In this document: positions 35,905 to 48,303 of the stretch, one piece after another
How positions within the stretch are numbered: position 1 is the stretch's first letter
How the letters are laid out: each line of letters starts with the position of its first letter
Origin: Sisyra terminalis
Taxonomy: Eukaryota; Arthropoda; Insecta; Neuroptera; Sisyridae
Direction of reading: 5' to 3'
DNA: 64,000 bases
Assembly (NCBI GenBank): GCA_958496175.1
Contig: OY292279.1
Coordinates: 13,764,001-13,828,000, forward strand
Made by a program: the position numbers and the translations under genes
The notes under the pieces: model-generated
What the model was told of the DNA's origin: nothing
The model's database searches: none
The model's input: only the letters and a program-made list of their open reading frames with translations

Positions 35905-38900
35905 ATATCAGTAAACGAGCTTTCAATTGAACACCAAACAATTCAGCTCACTATAATTAAGAAGATATTTAATTAATTTGATGGTAAAAATTTACTTTTA
36001 GTAAATATGATTTTTGGTGTCGCTAGTTGAAAATAAGCGTAATAATTACAATTTGTACCGGAAAGTTAAGGCCAATTAAAAAGATGGACCCAAAATAAAA
36101 TAGCTCTTACTTCAGGCTTTAGGTATACAAAATCTACAGTGCGTCTATTAATATAGTCATGGACTGTATGGTAGTTTTTTTTATTTCAATTAATCAAAAG
36201 ATACCTATACTAATTTAGTTTAGTTATTTAATTTTTTAGTTTCTTTTCACTGTGGATATAGGTTCTATATGAGCTTTTTTATTTAATAGTGATGTAAGTT
36301 CAATTTGACGAAAAGGTAGTTAATAATACAATAATACTGAATGCAATTTTCAAAGATTTTAAAAATTTCAATAACAAGTTACATAAAATTTAAAATTATT
36401 GAAATGTAAAATACAAAACTATATATATTCATGAGTATATTCCAAGTATAAAAAAATTAATATCACTTCCAAATCAAACGCTTTATACTTACCAAACGGG
36501 AATAATTTTCTTAAAAATTTTAACCAATCTTTATAAGAAATAGATAGGTTTGTACCTTCATTGTAATGAATTAAAAAATATTTTTATAAATCAATTAAAA
36601 TTTTCAACTATCTTGACATATTACACACAACACGTCAATTATATGAAATCAGTACTTTTCAATCATATTCTTTGATTTCAATGAGCAATTTTCCTTTCAG
36701 AGAAAGCAGTTTCAAGGAAAAATAGAAATAAATGTCAGAACCTCAATTATTGGACAGTAAATCGATTGATACTTAATAAACAATGACGTCATCTTATGTT
36801 TAGCATTTAATTCTTTGAGTGCAAACCGATTTTCTATACTAAAAATGCTGAAGCTTTTTTTCTGATTTTGGAGTAGTTTAGGAAAAAAATATGTCTCAAA
36901 TACAAAAGAAGGTAATTATAAACTCAAGGAAAACTTTGTTATAAGTGGTTTCACGTTTTTACATTTATTATTTGATTATTACATTTATTATTACATTTAT
37001 TACACAATATGAGCTTCGTAAGAAATTAAATTTTCGTCTTACAGTGGTATTGCAGGAAGAGTACTAATGCGTTCTTTAGCACTTTTTGCAAGAGATATGT
37101 GGAGCGCGATAGTGCTTCCCAGCACTGTAAAGGTTATATTTAGCCGAAAAATTATCTATTTTGAATACAATTTCTTAATAGTTTTTCATACATTGAAAAA
37201 ATTTGGTTAGTGTGATAGTATTTGGGTATTAATGTTACTCTAATCAAGAGCAAAGACAGGTATATCTATGATAACAAAGCATACTTAAATTCTACGAATT
37301 ATATATTAAAGAGATAATAATAATAAAAAACATTTTTTTTTTGGGATTTGGAGATGTTAATTTAGAATTTAAATAGCGAAGTTTGAACTTTACCTTGAGC
37401 ATATGCAAAGTCCAGCTTGTGTAATTTCAAAGCAACCAAGTTGGAAGTATAGGTATATTTCTTTTACTTTTGTTATAATTGTTGTATCATTACAACATTT
37501 ATTCATATAAATAAAAATTGTTTAAGGGAAATTAGTATAAAACATAGGCAGGTAGTAAATGTAGCTATTGTTACTATCATTGACACTATTGACATTTGAC
37601 AATAATTTAAAGCTTTATTGAATGGAAAAGTTTTGAATTGGAATCTAAAATAGAATGTTGACTTTTTTTTAACAATGACAGAACTATTTTTAATAAAAGG
37701 TAAACAAAAATAATATATGAGAACTGTTCCTTACTTGTATTCAAATAAAAACATTACTATTAAGCAAAAGTTTATGATTAAATTGAATTTTTCGGTTTCT
37801 TTAAATGATCAACTTTGTATAATATCATAAGTACTTTAACAGGGTAGGTAATATAACGTACCATATTTTAAGATCTTATGTCTACCAAAAAAATTAAAAG
37901 CTCCAAATGGCACTGACACAAAAATCCTACTGTTTATTGCAAAATTAAGCCTAAAATGAAGTCTTGCAATCTTCTAAAATATCAAAGAACCTACGACGAA
38001 TATGAAACCATATCTAGTTAACCGATTTTTTTTTTCAGAATAACAAAGTTTTGGGATCTTTATATTCATAGCATAAATAAGATCTTACACTCAAGGATGA
38101 AAGCTCATTTTTTAATAAATCTGCTATGCTTAGGATTTAAGGATCATTAAATTAGGTGCTTCTGTTATTAGGCCGGCATTTAATGTTTAGACTTGGCTAA
38201 TTCGATTAACCTGGACACTCTTGTACTAAAACGGGTCTACAAAGATAGTTAAAATTGATAGTACTTAACTTTTTACTTATCTACTTGAAGCATGCAAGTT
38301 ATTGATATTTTAAGAATCTGAACCAACTAATATCAGTTGAGTATTTTTCGGAAACTAACTTGGAAACGGAATAATTAAATGTTAAATTTTCAAATTGTAC
38401 GATCTTTTCTTGACATATCTTTAAGCGTTAGAACATTATTTAAAACAAACATTCTTATGAAAATATTTTAGTTCATATTACGTGTGCTAATATATTACTT
38501 AATTAAAAAAAATATATCATCGAAACGTTGGAAAATTATAAAAGTTAACATTGAATTATTCTGAATTCAAACTCCTAAAAAATACCCAACTGATATTTAA
38601 TCAACATTGATAAGAATCAAAAGACAGATATACCAACAAAATTTAGATTGCTAAAAATTAGTCAATTAGTAAAAGGTAGGTATACTATAATACGATTTGT
38701 AAGTTATATCTACTTGCAGTCCATGAGAAAGTTGATATTAAATTAAGGTCCCAAAATAAATTAATTTAAATCATCAAATGGAGGAAACTTATTTATTTTT
38801 TGGTATAAGTTTTGGTAAAATGGTAAATACGTATGCTATATTTCAATAACTAAAAATTAACTTTGAAATCTTCGTTTGAAAATGAGGATGTTTTTATTTT

Positions 38901-38978
38901 ATGTACTTCAAAAGCTCTAAATTATTTTCTATTTTTTCCCTAACGGTTTCCATGTAGTTAAATTGTTTCCTCCAGCTT
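35905..38978. other. Upstream spacer
   Basis: AT-rich, no gene. It includes a perfect CRE-type palindrome in CAATGACGTCATC at 36781-36793. A GAAACGTTGG fragment near 38522 may be a relic of the hammerhead-like repeats. Nothing else assigned. Confidence 0.45.
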
Positions 38979-39285
38979 CGTTTATCCCTGACGAGGTTAT
39001 TTAAATTATAGTTTTTTTCCTGATTGAGTCACCAAAGTAAGGTTTGGAAAACCTCAACATTGCGACCTTAAACTTATTGAATTCTCTGGGTCCCTTTTTT
39101 ACCTATTGTAAGTTGAAAAGTTGAGCAAATTTTACCGTTGTCAATCCCTAGCGAGGTTGTTTAAATTAGAGTTTTTTTCCAAGTCGGGTCACCAGAACAA
39201 GGTTGGGAAAGTCTCATAATTGCAACCTTAGGATAATTGGGTTCCCTGAATTTCAAATTTTCCTATTGTAAGCCGAGAAAATTTC
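38979..39285. repeat. Tandem duplication, ~155-bp unit
   Basis: Two diverged direct copies. The shared blocks are TATCCCTGACGAGGTTATTT and AATCCCTAGCGAGGTTGTTT, then AGTTTTTTTCC, GTCACCA and CAAGGTTGGGAAAG (AAGGTTTGGAAAAC in copy 1). They end in CCTATTGTAAG. The interior resembles hAT-like sequence but termini are unclear. Confidence 0.65.
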
Positions 39286-40199
39286 AGCAACTAGTAAACA
39301 AGATGTTGTTAGATTATTTCAGTAATTGGATTGGAATATAATCGCCGTATAATTACGTAATCGTATTGCAATAGAATGTGATAATTGGTTTGAATAAGAG
39401 TAGTTCGTTCATATTTTTTTTGAACTAGCCCATAACATAAATCCATTTTCTCCGTTTTCGTGAGGTTTTATATACTATTTACTAACATAAATAAGGATAG
39501 CATAAATTGAGTGCAAAAAATGACGATAGTAACATCATAACCCAGGACTAGACTTTCTTTATTTTGATACTTCCAATGTTTTGATTATAAATCTAAACAT
39601 TTACATTTGAATTTGAATGATATGAATATCGTAGTTTACAATGCAGCATCGTATATAATGATAGTTTGGTCCAGATTACGATATTGTTGTAGTAATTTTA
39701 AGTATATATTTTTTTCTGAAGGTTTCAACAGTTTATCTTCTAAAGTTGATCAATTTCGCAGAATTCTCATAAAGATACCTCTTATATAGTACAATTGATG
39801 TGTCACTCTTATCAAGATTAAGAGAAATTTAAAAATATATGGTAAGTACGAATGTTATACATTTATAAATTTAGCATTTATTTCATATTTTAAAAAAATA
39901 TCTTTATCGCTATCGCTATCAGGTATCTTATTCTCTTAACTAGCATTATCTGTAATGATGTTTTTCTGAAAAAAAATCTCAAATTTATATGTAATCACAT
40001 TGATGATGTAGGTACAGTAGCATGAAAAGTTAATTATTGCAATGACGTCATCGAGAGTTATTATGTCATTAAAACAATGAATTCGCCACACAAATACTAA
40101 TTTACCATTTCAAATTGGAAAACTTCAGTTCGGGATAAAGTTGTAACCACTTCCATATGACTATCCATTTACATTATAACGGTAGGTAATTTCATTTTA
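39286..40199. other. Upstream spacer
   Basis: AT-rich. It contains a second CAATGACGTCATC palindrome at 40040-40052, identical over 13 bases to the one at 36781. No gene. Confidence 0.4.
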
Positions 40200-41130
40200 T
40201 TTTCCCTTATTAGTATTTTTTTAATTTATACCCTATTTCCGGCTGTAATCTCCCGGAATTATACCGTAATCGTGGATGGCCTGGCCCCATACAATATTTT
40301 CTGTCTAGTCACGGTGATATTCATTTTTTTTTGGTTTCACCTCGCGGAAAAAAATCAAGTTCCCCTATTTATTTCTGGTGCTGGAAACAGAGGAAAAATA
40401 ATAATAATAATAATGATAATTTTCCCAATCATTTTTCTAAATAAGTAAATGAATACGTAAGCTACTCGTTGACCAAGGTCAAGATTGAAATTGAAATAAT
40501 CAGATGTAGACAAGTGTTGTAGGTCTCTTGAGAAGTGACCGATTGCACTGGTGCGATTGCAAAAAAGCTCAAAAAGAAAACTTCCTTGATCTCTTTGAAA
40601 TCTTGACATCAACGATATTATTATATGTTGGATATATTAGATCAGCAGTTTTCAATGGGAAAAAAAAGGTTCAATTCGCGCTAGTTATGCCTAGTCATTT
40701 TCAAGCATTGCTTAAGTCGTGGTAAGTGTGGATTCAGTTACACACGTTACGATATTGTGATTCGTCTAATTATCGGTTGAGTATTTATTTTTGAAATCAT
40801 TAGAGTGCTCTGATTAGATCAGAGGTACTTAATCAGATTTTTTTCTGAAGCGTCATCATCAGCAGCGAGGTGTTAAATATGTGCATTCTATGTCTAATGA
40901 ATGACGTGCAACACTGATTTTATTTTTAATTTAAATAATAATTACCGGTGATGGTACAAATAATGATAATTATTGTTATTAAAGGTCTGTATGTGTATGT
41001 GAGTATTTTTTTTTCTATGGAACTTCCTCTTAATTACAATGTAATAAATCATCGGAAATTGGTCGGACTGGGACGGTGTTGATTACGCGCGATTTGTGCT
41101 CGCTTCTGGCTTTGTAATTCAATTAGGTTA
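40200..41130. promoter_or_regulatory. GC-richer island, candidate CRM
   Basis: Two less AT-rich patches (40220-40370 and 40470-40760), plus 41050-41120 with GATTACGCGCGATTTG. No supported ORF: the 40355-40612 and 40528-40725 frames overlap on opposite strands and lack domains. A simple AATA/AATG repeat occurs near 40400. Confidence 0.3.
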
Positions 41131-41489
41131 AATATTTTCATATTTTTCTTTAATTTTTAACACTTTTTGCCAACAGAAATTTTCTATATTCTTTTTTTTT
41201 TAGCTGTAACAATTAAAAAAAATGATCAAAACTATACAGCACCCTTTCCATATGAATAAAATATCTGTCAAGTCTTATGATATTTTCGTGTAGGTTTAAC
41301 CAATGTTTCAGAAAATCATACAGGAACGCAGAAATGTAAATTTTTATTGTTCATTTCAAATATTTAACTAAACAATTTTACTCCACATAGGTAAGTACAC
41401 GAGTCCATGATCCATTAGCCAAGGATGCTGTTTATTTTTAACTCTATTAAATCAAGTTTTCTATTGATTTCTTTAGAAAAATAATATAA
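41131..41489. other. Spacer
   Basis: AT-rich, nothing recognised; ends at the fold-back element. Confidence 0.4.
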
Positions 41490-41842
41490 TACAATATAAA
41501 GAATATGTTGCGGTTCAATTTATGTAGTATAATTTAATATAATAATATATAAAAATCATACCATAAACATAAATTTGAACAGAAGTTCAAACAAAAATAT
41601 TAATGACGTATTGTCTACATACGTATTTAGATTGGCAAGCAATCTTCCTCAGTGGTCATCACGTAGTTTGAATCACTCCGTAACTGCTTTGTGATGGCAA
41701 TCGAAATACGTATCTGGGCAATAAGTCATAAATATTTTTGTTTGAACTTCTGTTCAAATTTATGTTTATAATATGATTTTTATATATTATCATATTAAAT
41801 TATACTTCATAAATTGAACCGCAATAAATTCTATATATTGTA
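41490..41842. mobile_element. Fold-back MITE with ~150-bp arms
   Basis: Almost the whole 353-bp element is an inverted repeat. TACAATATA at the left mirrors TATATTGTA at the right, then TTGCGGTTCAATTTATG, AATATATAAAAATCAT, CATAAATTTGAACAGAAGTT and ATACGTATTT pair across. The centre (about 41640-41695) is GC-richer and unpaired, with CTTCCTCAGTGGTCATCACG. The arms are well conserved relative to each other, so this insertion is younger than most here. No ORF; termini unlike hAT. Confidence 0.8.
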
Positions 41843-43088
41843 TACACAGTATAACTGTTCAAAGTCAGCGAAAAAATTTATTTTGATTAATATAATACAA
41901 ATTTTACATTAAAAGATGAAAAATAAGATTCTTTTAGCCGGGTTTTAGTTCGAACCAGCAAAGTATCAGGAAACAGTAATCTATTTAAGCTATTCCATTA
42001 AACAAAAGAAAATATTCTTAAAAAACAATGAAAAGTTAAATTAAATTGAATCCAGGCGTATAAGGCGTTAATCTTAAACTCTAATAATGTAGAATCAAAT
42101 GTAAAATTTCATAATTCTTCTCTATTTATCGACATATTATTTATTAAAGTCTACGTATATATCGTCCACATAAATGATTATATAATATAGGAAATATAAG
42201 AGCAAGAAAATAAAAACGAGGATAATTTTTGTTCCGAATACCACTTCCATGGATTGAGCATCAAAAAGTTTCGATAAAAGAAGCTTTTCGTAATCGAAAA
42301 GCTTAACAGCGTGTTACTGAATTCTACATACCTCAAAAGTGCGTTCATTTTTTTCCAAAACAAAAAATCATTAAAACCTGAGTTGCTGAATACAAATTTT
42401 AGTCGAAATTACTACAAAATAATAGGTACTACGAAATTGTATTGTAAGGCTTCAAAATCATTTAGGATACGGCATGGTGAAACTAGAGTTTCCCGAAAAA
42501 TTGCATTACTTGTTTTCCAAGAAATGTCCAATACTTCTAAATCATATAAGTATGTAAAATATGGCCCATTCTTAGTTTACAAAATTGACACTGAATAGTT
42601 ATCATATTTTAAAAAAAGCTTGCTATTGATCTAGCAATAGTCCGCGAAGTATAAATGGTTTGAGTATAAAAAAGTATTCATTTTTCGGGAAAAAAATTGA
42701 AATTTTTTGGGAAAATTGATTTACAAAGTTGATCACATTTTGAATGACTTTGACAAGCATTTCTTTGCAAGAAATAATTTTTCGTTTTCTTAAAATTTCG
42801 AAAGAAATTTGGATCCAGCATTTAAGGTTTTACTGAGTTTCTTCGGGCTTTTGCCCCTCTTCGAAGTATGATCCTTCTTTGGTCTTAGTAAATGTCTTAT
42901 TTGAAAATGGAAACTAGGAAGTTGCTTCTAGATATTACAGCTAAAATCATCTACAGAGAAATACCTTTAACTTCGTTTTAAATTATCCTAATTATAACTT
43001 GTTATAACATATTCTAATTATGTAAGCTTTCTGTACAGATGGTAAATAGATGCCAATTGAAAAAATCTAAAAAAATAAGTTTGAATGG
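41843..43088. other. Spacer
   Basis: AT-rich. The frame 42311-42598 has no domain. A small hairpin-like CTTCGGGCTTTTGCCC block lies near 42840. No gene supported. Confidence 0.4.
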
Positions 43089-43205
43089 CTTATGGGTGAC
43101 TGAGTGGTCAATGTTAGGGTTCCAAAACCGGTAAGTGTTGGTTTCAAATTTTGTATCGGGCAAATTTTCAATATTTTATAGCTTACGAATTTTATAAACC
43201 TTACA
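43089..43205 (+). mobile_element. tRNA-derived SINE, copy 5 (3'-truncated)
   Basis: GGGTGACTGAGTGGTCAATG retains the A-box and is followed by CCAAAACCGGTAAGTGTTGG, a decayed B-box (GGTTTCAAATTTTG), then GGGCAAATTTTCAATATTTT. The GCGACGG 3' end is absent. Confidence 0.65.
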
Positions 43206-44589
43206 TTGATTACCTTATATCAAATGTAATTCAAGATATTAGATAAATGAAGATTCAGATTTCAGATATTAGAGATGGCTTCTTTGAGCTTAAATTTTAT
43301 ACTAAGCCCTTATATTTAAGCTTATAAATGTTTTATATTATAGTTATCTATAGATAGTATTTTCCAAGATATCAAATATAATGCTAATGAGATCATCACA
43401 AATTTATCAACAAAACAAAATTACGGCCAGAAAAAATATAGACAGTTAGAAAGCTTTATTTGAGGATATTTAAGACGGAAAAGCTCCTTCAAAGCAAGTT
43501 GAAGAATAAAATACTAGAAAATTTGATCCATTTAAATTATGATGGAAGTATCTTCATTAAATAGGAATATGGAAATTTTGTATCACAAATTATTTGATTT
43601 AAAAATTGAAAGTTAAATTTTGGATAAAATTACTTAATAAAGAGCTTTTTCAGGATGAAACTTGGATCCTTTGAAAAAACGAAGATAGTTGAATGATATG
43701 TCTAGAATATAATGAAGACACGAGAGTTCAAATCACAAACAAAGAAGTATGGTTCAAGAAAATGACTACCCTGACAATATGACTTCTTGAAGTTTAAAGA
43801 CAAAAATTAATGTTAATAAGTTAATAAGAACAATATTTGTTTCAGAAGAAGTCCAGAAAGCGATGAAACGTGTTGTAGGAAAATTATCCCATTTATCCCA
43901 AACTATCCCAAGAAAAAGTGAATAAAGATAATTATAAACTAACTGAAGCAAAGAACCATCAAAATGTTAAATGGACATTTGTAGCATTAAACTTTCAAAA
44001 GTCCTTTGAAATAAAGCCCCGTAGGTATAAGAAATCTTATAGTAAGCTCATCAATATAAGAGGAAGTAAAGGAATTTCATACTTTAAAAAGGAACTTACT
44101 AAGACAGAAAATTTGCACATTCATCTTAGAAAAAATATTTGGCCAAACGTAACTATAAGTTTTTTTACCTAATTCATATTTTTTTGTAACTATACAGAAT
44201 GTCTGGGAAAAATCAATTATGAGCATATTTCACTGGACAAAAGAAATGTTTAATTCATCGTTGAACTCATTAATTCTTTCCTAGTTACTTTATCAACATT
44301 AACATCATTGACTTTCTTAATAAATCAATGCTTAAGTTTCCAGAAAATAAACATTTACTCTTTTCATATTATTAATTAATAAAATCAGTGAATTACTGCA
44401 AAAATTGATAAAAAAAATATCAGATTTTTCAATACTTTGATCAAAAATTGATAAATCAAATTGTTTATACTTATAAGAAACTAATGAACACATTTGAAAT
44501 ATAAATAAATTTAAAAAAAATATACTTTTTTATTTTCCATTCGGTTGCATTAAGGTTTATAAATGTATACAATTTGAAAAAGCTTATGG
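43206..44589. other. Spacer with possible transposase crumbs
   Basis: AT-rich. QDETWIL near 43651 and the open frame 43918-44172 hint at a decayed DDE transposase, but no ordered set of motifs could be read. Treated as unassigned. Confidence 0.3.
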
Positions 44590-45115
44590 AATCATTATTT
44601 CCATTTGATATTTAAGTTCGAAGAATAAAAAGACAGCTGACTTTGAAATATTTCTTCCCGCATTTCTTCTCTCATCTCTTCTTCATCATCACATCTCTTA
44701 TTCGAGACTCCCCAACAAAGACGAGGACCATAATGTGTACACATACGAGTACACAATACACATCGATCCAACCATCCATTCTGGCGTCTGGTTGGTATGA
44801 AGAATACTTTTGACGAATCTTGACATGATGTAGACACGTAGAGGACTCAAGGGGGTGTGGGGACGAGGGGGAATATTGCAACCTGGAATAAACTTCTCGG
44901 ATCCTACAAACGCTCGTACTATGCTGATGTGTGTAAGCGGAATATGTGCCTGTCTTTGGATGTTTGTTCTCTTATAACTAATGATTATTTCAGTAGCAAG
45001 GTGTCGTACTTACTAAGACGATATGTCACATGTAAAAACAGGGGAAGGTATTTTTCCTTTTTGTGTTTTGAGGACAACAGGAAAAAGTCAAAAATGACGA
45101 CTTTTTTACAATAGC
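44590..45115. promoter_or_regulatory. GC-richer island, candidate CRM or noncoding exon
   Basis: Less AT-rich, with TGTGTACACATACGAGTACA, GGGGGTGTGGGGACGAGGGG and CTCATCTCTTCTTCATC tracts. Open frames on both strands overlap and carry no domain. Regulatory role is inferred from composition and position only. Confidence 0.3.
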
Positions 45116-46199
45116 AATTAAGGTATTCATACATTCCTTTTCGTTATCTTCTCTGGATACAAGGATTACTAACCATTGCAAAATCTCAATAAATTATCAA
45201 ACTGACCATTTTTTTCTTCTTATAACTGACAAGGTTCATTGATCTAAAATTTCATTATCAATTAAGGATTTATTATGCCTTTTTAAAAAAATATTAACAA
45301 ATCCCTGGATACCATAATAAAGGCTAAAAAAATATTATTTTTTACCATTAAGCAGTCTTGGTACTGGTCTGAAAATATATTTATTAAATAATACAGTTAA
45401 ACTTTATGTATAATGTCTGATTTTTTAACATTTTTGGAATGAATACAACAGAGTAAAAACAATTTAATAAGCCCACATCTATATTTAAGAACAATTAACT
45501 TAGGGAGTAGTTTTGATGAAAGCACTAATGAAATACTTACTCCTGTAAATGCAAAATTACTTACAAAATTATGATGATTTTATAATAATTTAAGACGTAA
45601 AATAAAAATATCTAGCCTTGAAAACTATATATTTATCCATTTTTTCCTCTTCTACTTCATAATATGTAAGCCTAGGAAAATGGTAGAATTGTATTTATGA
45701 ATTTTAAGCTACTGAATTTTCACAGTGAATAAAACAGAACTTTCGATTAGAAATTAGTTTTTCCATTTTATTCAATAATTTATGATTATGAAAATGCACT
45801 TGTAATATATAGCACTAAAGCTTTGATTGAACCACTTTACTAGCGTATTATCATAGAAATATATTATAGTGATACTTTGTAAGGATAAAAGCACTAATGA
45901 AATACTAAGGCCTTGGAAATTTTAGATCTCTATCACAATAAATTTGACTTTTGTCTTGATATTTTTTAAAGGAATGGAAGTATATAACTCGGTTATTTTA
46001 TATCTGTTTTAGTAATTGTTCAATTTTGAAAATAACTATAAGAAAAAGGAAATGTTATTCATTTATGTTGAGCTTTTATTACCATAAATGTAATGTTACG
46101 GCCAATTTTTAACTTTTGTGGCAAAAAATATTGAGAAACACTGATTTAGGTTGATCAAAAATAAAAAAATAAAATAATATCATTGAATAAAAGTCAAAA
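45116..46199. other. Spacer with a short direct repeat
   Basis: AT-rich. AAAGCACTAATGAAATACT occurs at about 45518 and again at about 45889, indicating a diverged ~370-bp duplication. No gene. Confidence 0.4.
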
Positions 46200-46800
46200 G
46201 TGTGTAACACAGCTCCATACTACACATTACACAGCATCTGTCATATGCATTCATCAATGCACGTGTATTGCACTTGCATTTATTACTACATATATCCCAT
46301 ACTGAAATGCATTTGTGTGTGTTCTTGCCATGAATGTTGTTTGATATTTTTGATGAATATTAATCATCCTTCTATGCACTCCAAAGACCTTTTTCTATAT
46401 CTCAAACACGTATAGCATTTTTTTTTATATTTTATTTTTAGTTTAAGAGAAATTTAACACATGTGCACATTATTTTTGCATCAAAATCCAATTTCATTAT
46501 TGTAATAATGATGTAAAAGGTTTGACAGTGAAATTTAAAAAAAAATTGTTAAGTTGTATAGAAAAATTTGAATAATGCGAAAAAAAGTATAAATTGCACA
46601 GAGGATGCAACGGTACTTGATGCAAAGGAGATTAAAAAATGACTTAATATAAAACGCAAGTCATTTTCTTGCATAGTGGAAGGTGCATTGATGCTATAGA
46701 AAATATAGTGTTGCATCTTAAGATGCATTTTGTTGGAACAAACTAGTAAGATGTAAGGTGTTTGTAAATGCATTTCGAATGCACTTGCTTCAGATCGCCT
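46200..46800. promoter_or_regulatory. Cluster of TGCAT motifs
   Basis: TGCAT or its complement ATGCA occurs more than a dozen times in about 600 bases, often as ATGCATTT or in near-palindromic pairs such as TGCATCTTAAGATGCA (46713-46728). Flanks are not enriched to the same extent by eye. This could be a homotypic binding-site cluster (POU/octamer-like), an RNA-binding motif cluster if transcribed, or a decayed repeat. No coding sequence supported. Confidence 0.3.
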
Positions 46801-47119
46801 ATAACACAAACCTGATTTGAATCAAACGTTGAGGGCTCGCTTAAGATATGTCTTTTCTTTTTCTTTTTCGAATAAATCATTTTCTTTATCGGTATTAACA
46901 TACAGTTAAATTAAATAACCTTGGCTTAATCCACAAGAAGAACGAATAAACGATGCCTTTTTGATCTTCAATTTTGTAACAGCTAAAGATCTATTAATAT
47001 TTTTCTATCACCCAGTGGTTCTCAATTTTCCACCACCCCTATTAGTAATAATAGATGAACTAGTTCATCGTTTGAAGACTGCTGGTTTTAATTTTATTTT
47101 CATCTACCTACCCCACTGA

Positions 47120-47620
47120 AGAACCCCTTTCAAGATCGATTTTTTCCATACATTTGTACTACAAAGGTATAGTGGACTTGACAGGAGAAACAAAAATGAA
47201 AAATGATGTACGAGACGAATCTTGGACTAATATGATCGGAGGTAACAATAGCAAAGAGGTAGAAAAATGCAGCACAGTACCCGTCCCGTTCCGTTTCGGG
47301 TCTTCGATCGTGTAAAAAAATACCGAAAGCCAAAAAAGGAAAAAAATTAATAATAAAAATATGGAGTAGTCGAAAGGGAATGAGGCAGGTCTACACATTT
47401 TTGCGGCTTGGTCGAATCTGGCCCTGGGTTCGTTCCGAACAAAATGGTATCCGACGTGGCATTGGTATATTTGGGATCGAAAAAGGTTGAGGTTTTAAAT
47501 TAAAAATAATAATAATGATACAGAGACGAAGACCAATCAATTTTTGATGGGGGTCGCTTTCAAAATGGTGAAATTAATTCGAAAAATAGGAAAAAATGGC
47601 TTTGATGGTTAAAACGAGAT
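47120..47620. promoter_or_regulatory. GC-richer island, candidate CRM
   Basis: Contains CCCGTCCCGTTCCGTTTCGG, TCTGGCCCTGGGTTCGTTCC and GTATCCGACGTGGCATTGG in otherwise AT-rich DNA. No TE termini and no supported ORF; overlapping minus-strand frames (47130-47398) are low complexity. Likely conserved noncoding, untested. Confidence 0.35.
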
Positions 47621-47750
47621 TTTGCAGGCATCAATTTATTTAGGAACTTTTACGTATCTGATAAAATTATTAAGCTTACTAGAATTCGCAACTTCGCTTA
47701 CATGTCCTATTATTGGATGATAAAATACAGATCTCAACTTTTATTTTTTT

Positions 47751-47902
47751 AAATAAGAAGACAATTCTGGTTATTTAAGATCTTTTTTTTTATTTAATAT
47801 TTTTATTATTCAATTAGCTACGTTTCGTTACTAATCGTAACTTCATCAGGCTTCTTGATTCACAAAAATAAAATATTTTTAATTTAAATTCAATAAATAA
47901 AT
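47751..47902 (-). mobile_element. Hammerhead-like repeat, best core
   Basis: On the minus strand: CTGATGA (47849-47843), then A, GTTAC, GATTA, GTAAC and GAAAC (47826-47822). Both conserved boxes are exact and stem II is a perfect 5-bp helix. The body matches 23889-24000. The left flank is an A/T-rich ATATTTTTATTATTCAATTA block. Stem III and the cleavage nucleotide cannot be confirmed, so self-cleavage is not claimed. Confidence 0.65.
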
Positions 47903-48303
47903 TGTCCTATTATTAGTAAAACGATGAATTTTCACTGCATTGGGTTTCACAGCTACAAATAGGCACTAAAAGTACTTAAATTCTTTAATACTTAACATTC
48001 TTTCACTCGTATGTGATTAATTCTTTTAAACTGTAAAACATTTTTTTGGCAAAATAAGAAAAATTATAGCAAAACTACATAAAAAAGACAAACAAAAAGC
48101 TAAGCAATAACAATATAAAATTTGGAACATTAATTTTGGATCTTATTTTTCACTGTGTATTGGAATTCATCCATAATACAAAACTTTCAACCATTTTTAC
48201 CATGTTAAAGCTATTTAAAAGAATTGCCGTTATAGATTAAAAATTAAATGCGTTATTCAAAATATTTTATACGGAATTAACTTAATATTAAGAACATTTA
48301 ATA
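47903..48303. other. Spacer
   Basis: AT-rich, nothing recognised; ends at the mariner TA target site. Confidence 0.4.

Noticed and set aside
40388..40415. Short-unit repeat resembling an array
   Set aside because: It is a simple AATA/AATG microsatellite, not a CRISPR or structured array.
43640..44172. QDETWIL and an adjacent open frame as a transposase
   Set aside because: Single short motif and no ordered catalytic domain; could be chance in AT-rich DNA.
46989..47005. CAGTGGTTCTCAA, a hAT-like terminus
   Set aside because: No matching inverted terminus at a sensible distance or target duplication was found, so no element is called.
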